A stretch of 26,188 bases of DNA from Eubacterium sp. (lineage in GTDB: Bacteria; Bacillota_A; Clostridia; Lachnospirales; Lachnospiraceae). A model generated the notes under the pieces. It did no database searches and was not told where the DNA came from. It worked only from the letters and a program-made list of their open reading frames with translations. Both the position numbers and the translations under genes were made by a program. This document shows positions 25,206 through 26,188 of this stretch, piece after piece. The stretch's first letter is position 1; each line of letters opens with the position of its first letter. Location: contig JAILEL010000069.1 of the NCBI GenBank assembly GCA_024687845.1, forward strand, positions 1 through 26,188, written 5' to 3'.

Positions 25206-25277
25206 AAAGGTTTCCGCTGTTTTTCATCTCTCTCAATCAGTGTTTCTGTATTTTGTATAACCGAAAATAGTAGATAT

Positions 25278-26188
25278 TTACTGTTTATCGGTACGATTAT
25301 TTCTGTCACCAACCTGATTCCGCTGACTTCTTTGATTCAACTGGCTATTATTATTCGGCTGGTTTGTATTATTCGGCTGATTAGTATTCACCCGGCTATT
25401 ATTCATCTGTGGATTGGTATTCACCCTTGTATTACTATTCACAGTATTCATTTGAGGATTACTATTCACAGTATTCGTTTGAGGATTGTTATTAACAGTA
25501 TTCACCTGGGGATTGCTACTAGCTCCCATTGTTGGACTACTATATGTTCCCATCTGTGGATTAGTGTTTGTTTCCACCGTTGGGCTGCTGTTTATCCCCA
25601 TTTGGATGTTATCCGTACTATTCATCTGGGGAGGTTCCCCCACTATATTTATCTGAGGACTTCCTACAGTTGTATCCACCTGCGGGGTTCCATATGTTAT
25701 GTCCGGGCCAACCTGATTATTCTGATTCATCTGATTCAGAACACCACTATCCATACTAGTCTGACTATTCTGAGCTGGTTGACCTCCAATATTATAGCCC
25801 GTACTATTCAGCATGGATTGGGTTGTATCTGCTCCCATCGTTGGACTAATATTAGGTACCATTGTTGAAGTGGTATTAGCTCCCATTGTATTCATTTGGG
25901 GAGTTCCCCCCGATGTATTTGCTTGGGGATTTCCACTCGTTGTATTTACCTGTGAAGTCCCACTTGTTATGTTTGGGCCAACCTGATTATTCTGATTCAT
26001 CTGATTCAGAACACCACTATCCATACCAGTCTGACTATTCTGAGCTGGCTGTCCTCCAATATTATAGCCCGTACTATTCAGCATGGATTGGGTTGTATCT
26101 GCTCCCATCGTTGGACTAATATTAGGTACCATTGTTGAAGTGGTATTAGCTCCCATTGTATTCATTTGGGGAGTTCCCCCCGATGTAT
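25278..26188 (-). CDS. C-terminal part of a low-complexity N/Q/T/M-rich repeat protein, start beyond the right edge
   Basis: The frame is open at the right edge and ends at TAA (25278); at least 303 residues are visible. Composition is dominated by Asn, Gln, Thr, Ser, Met, Pro and Gly, without hydrophobic helices or motifs. Two 90-residue units (MNTMGANTTSTMVP... to ...GGTPQ) are followed by shorter degenerate units such as NPQMNTVNS and a basic end (RSQRNQVGDRNNRTDKQ). I do not recognise the protein. Its place directly upstream of the VirB4-like gene fits the disordered tail of a VirB6/TrbL-like membrane protein, as such tails are common in Gram-positive type IV systems. It could also be an unrelated surface or phase-variable protein. 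The N-terminus outside this window would decide. Confidence 0.7.
   Translation of the reverse strand, partial: TSGGTPQMNTMGANTTSTMVPNISPTMGADTTQSMLNSTGYNIGGQPAQNSQTGMDSGVLNQMNQNNQVGPNITSGTSQVNTTSGNPQANTSGGTPQMNTMGANTTSTMVPNISPTMGADTTQSMLNSTGYNIGGQPAQNSQTSMDSGVLNQMNQNNQVGPDITYGTPQVDTTVGSPQINIVGEPPQMNSTDNIQMGINSSPTVETNTNPQMGTYSSPTMGASSNPQVNTVNNNPQTNTVNSNPQMNTVNSNTRVNTNPQMNNSRVNTNQPNNTNQPNNNSQLNQRSQRNQVGDRNNRTDKQ
25705..26188 (-). repeat. 270-bp near-identical direct repeat (90-residue unit)
   Basis: Positions 25705-25918 and 25975-26188 match at an offset of exactly 270 bases with only three differences over 214 bases, and the second copy runs off the edge. The bases just before each copy are related but more diverged. 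The offset is a multiple of three, so copy number can change without a frameshift. Confidence 0.92.

Noticed and set aside
25332..25868. Plus-strand 178-residue Ile/His-rich frame opposite the repeat gene
   Set aside because: Complement of a repetitive coding region with no ribosome site; the minus frame is the one open through the window edge.
25705..26188. CRISPR array
   Set aside because: The unit is 270 bases, coding and in frame, without a short repeat/spacer pattern.
20331..26188. Complete integrative conjugative element
   Set aside because: No relaxase, coupling protein, integrase or attachment repeats are in the window; only a VirB4-type motor and a possible membrane-protein tail.

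Overview
The window is about 26 kb of AT-rich DNA. Every convincing gene lies on the minus strand, so transcription runs from the right edge to the left edge. Gene style suggests a Gram-positive Clostridia member, most likely Lachnospiraceae: strong AGGAGG-type ribosome binding sites, a CotH-family surface protein, a PAS/HD-GYP regulator with a large insert, a SpoIIE-type phosphatase remnant, a PrgI/VirB4 protein and an IS200-type transposase. That assignment is inference from family content; there is no rRNA or other marker.

Right part (25.1-26.2 kb to 20.3 kb): the 3' end of a gene for an N/Q/T-rich repetitive tail, then an intergenic region with three hairpins. Next comes a 1581-residue VirB4-like ATPase with a PrgI-like membrane segment fused to its N-terminus and about 500 residues of acidic repeat tail. 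A STAS anti-sigma-factor antagonist follows 58 bp downstream.

Middle (19.9-9.5 kb): a secreted protein of about 1975 residues built from repeated beta-rich modules, with its own likely promoter and a leader hairpin. It is followed closely by a small membrane-anchored protein, a basic-tailed cytoplasmic protein that starts at GTG, and an RsbW-type serine kinase. After these come the two ends of a SpoIIE/RsbU-type PP2C phosphatase that has lost its whole middle, and a long Lys/Glu-rich coiled-coil protein.

Left part (9.5 kb to 0.4 kb): a PAS/HD-GYP regulator and a GNAT acetyltransferase, then a second coiled-coil protein and a paralogue of the small membrane-anchored protein. These are followed by a secreted Cys-rich protein with a beta-solenoid-like segment and a CotH-family surface protein with a signal peptide and a C-terminal membrane anchor. 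An internally deleted IS200/IS605 transposase runs off the left edge, next to the CotH terminator.

Working model (inference): this is one arm of a chromosomal, type-IV-secretion-like surface system. The VirB4 motor and a membrane component, whose tail may be the right-edge repeat gene, would power it. Large secreted and anchored proteins would be the surface part. An RsbV/RsbW/RsbU-type partner switch embedded in the same gene row would control it. The phosphatase limb of the switch appears broken here. No relaxase, coupling protein, integrase or sigma factor is visible, so mobility and the controlled target cannot be judged from this window.
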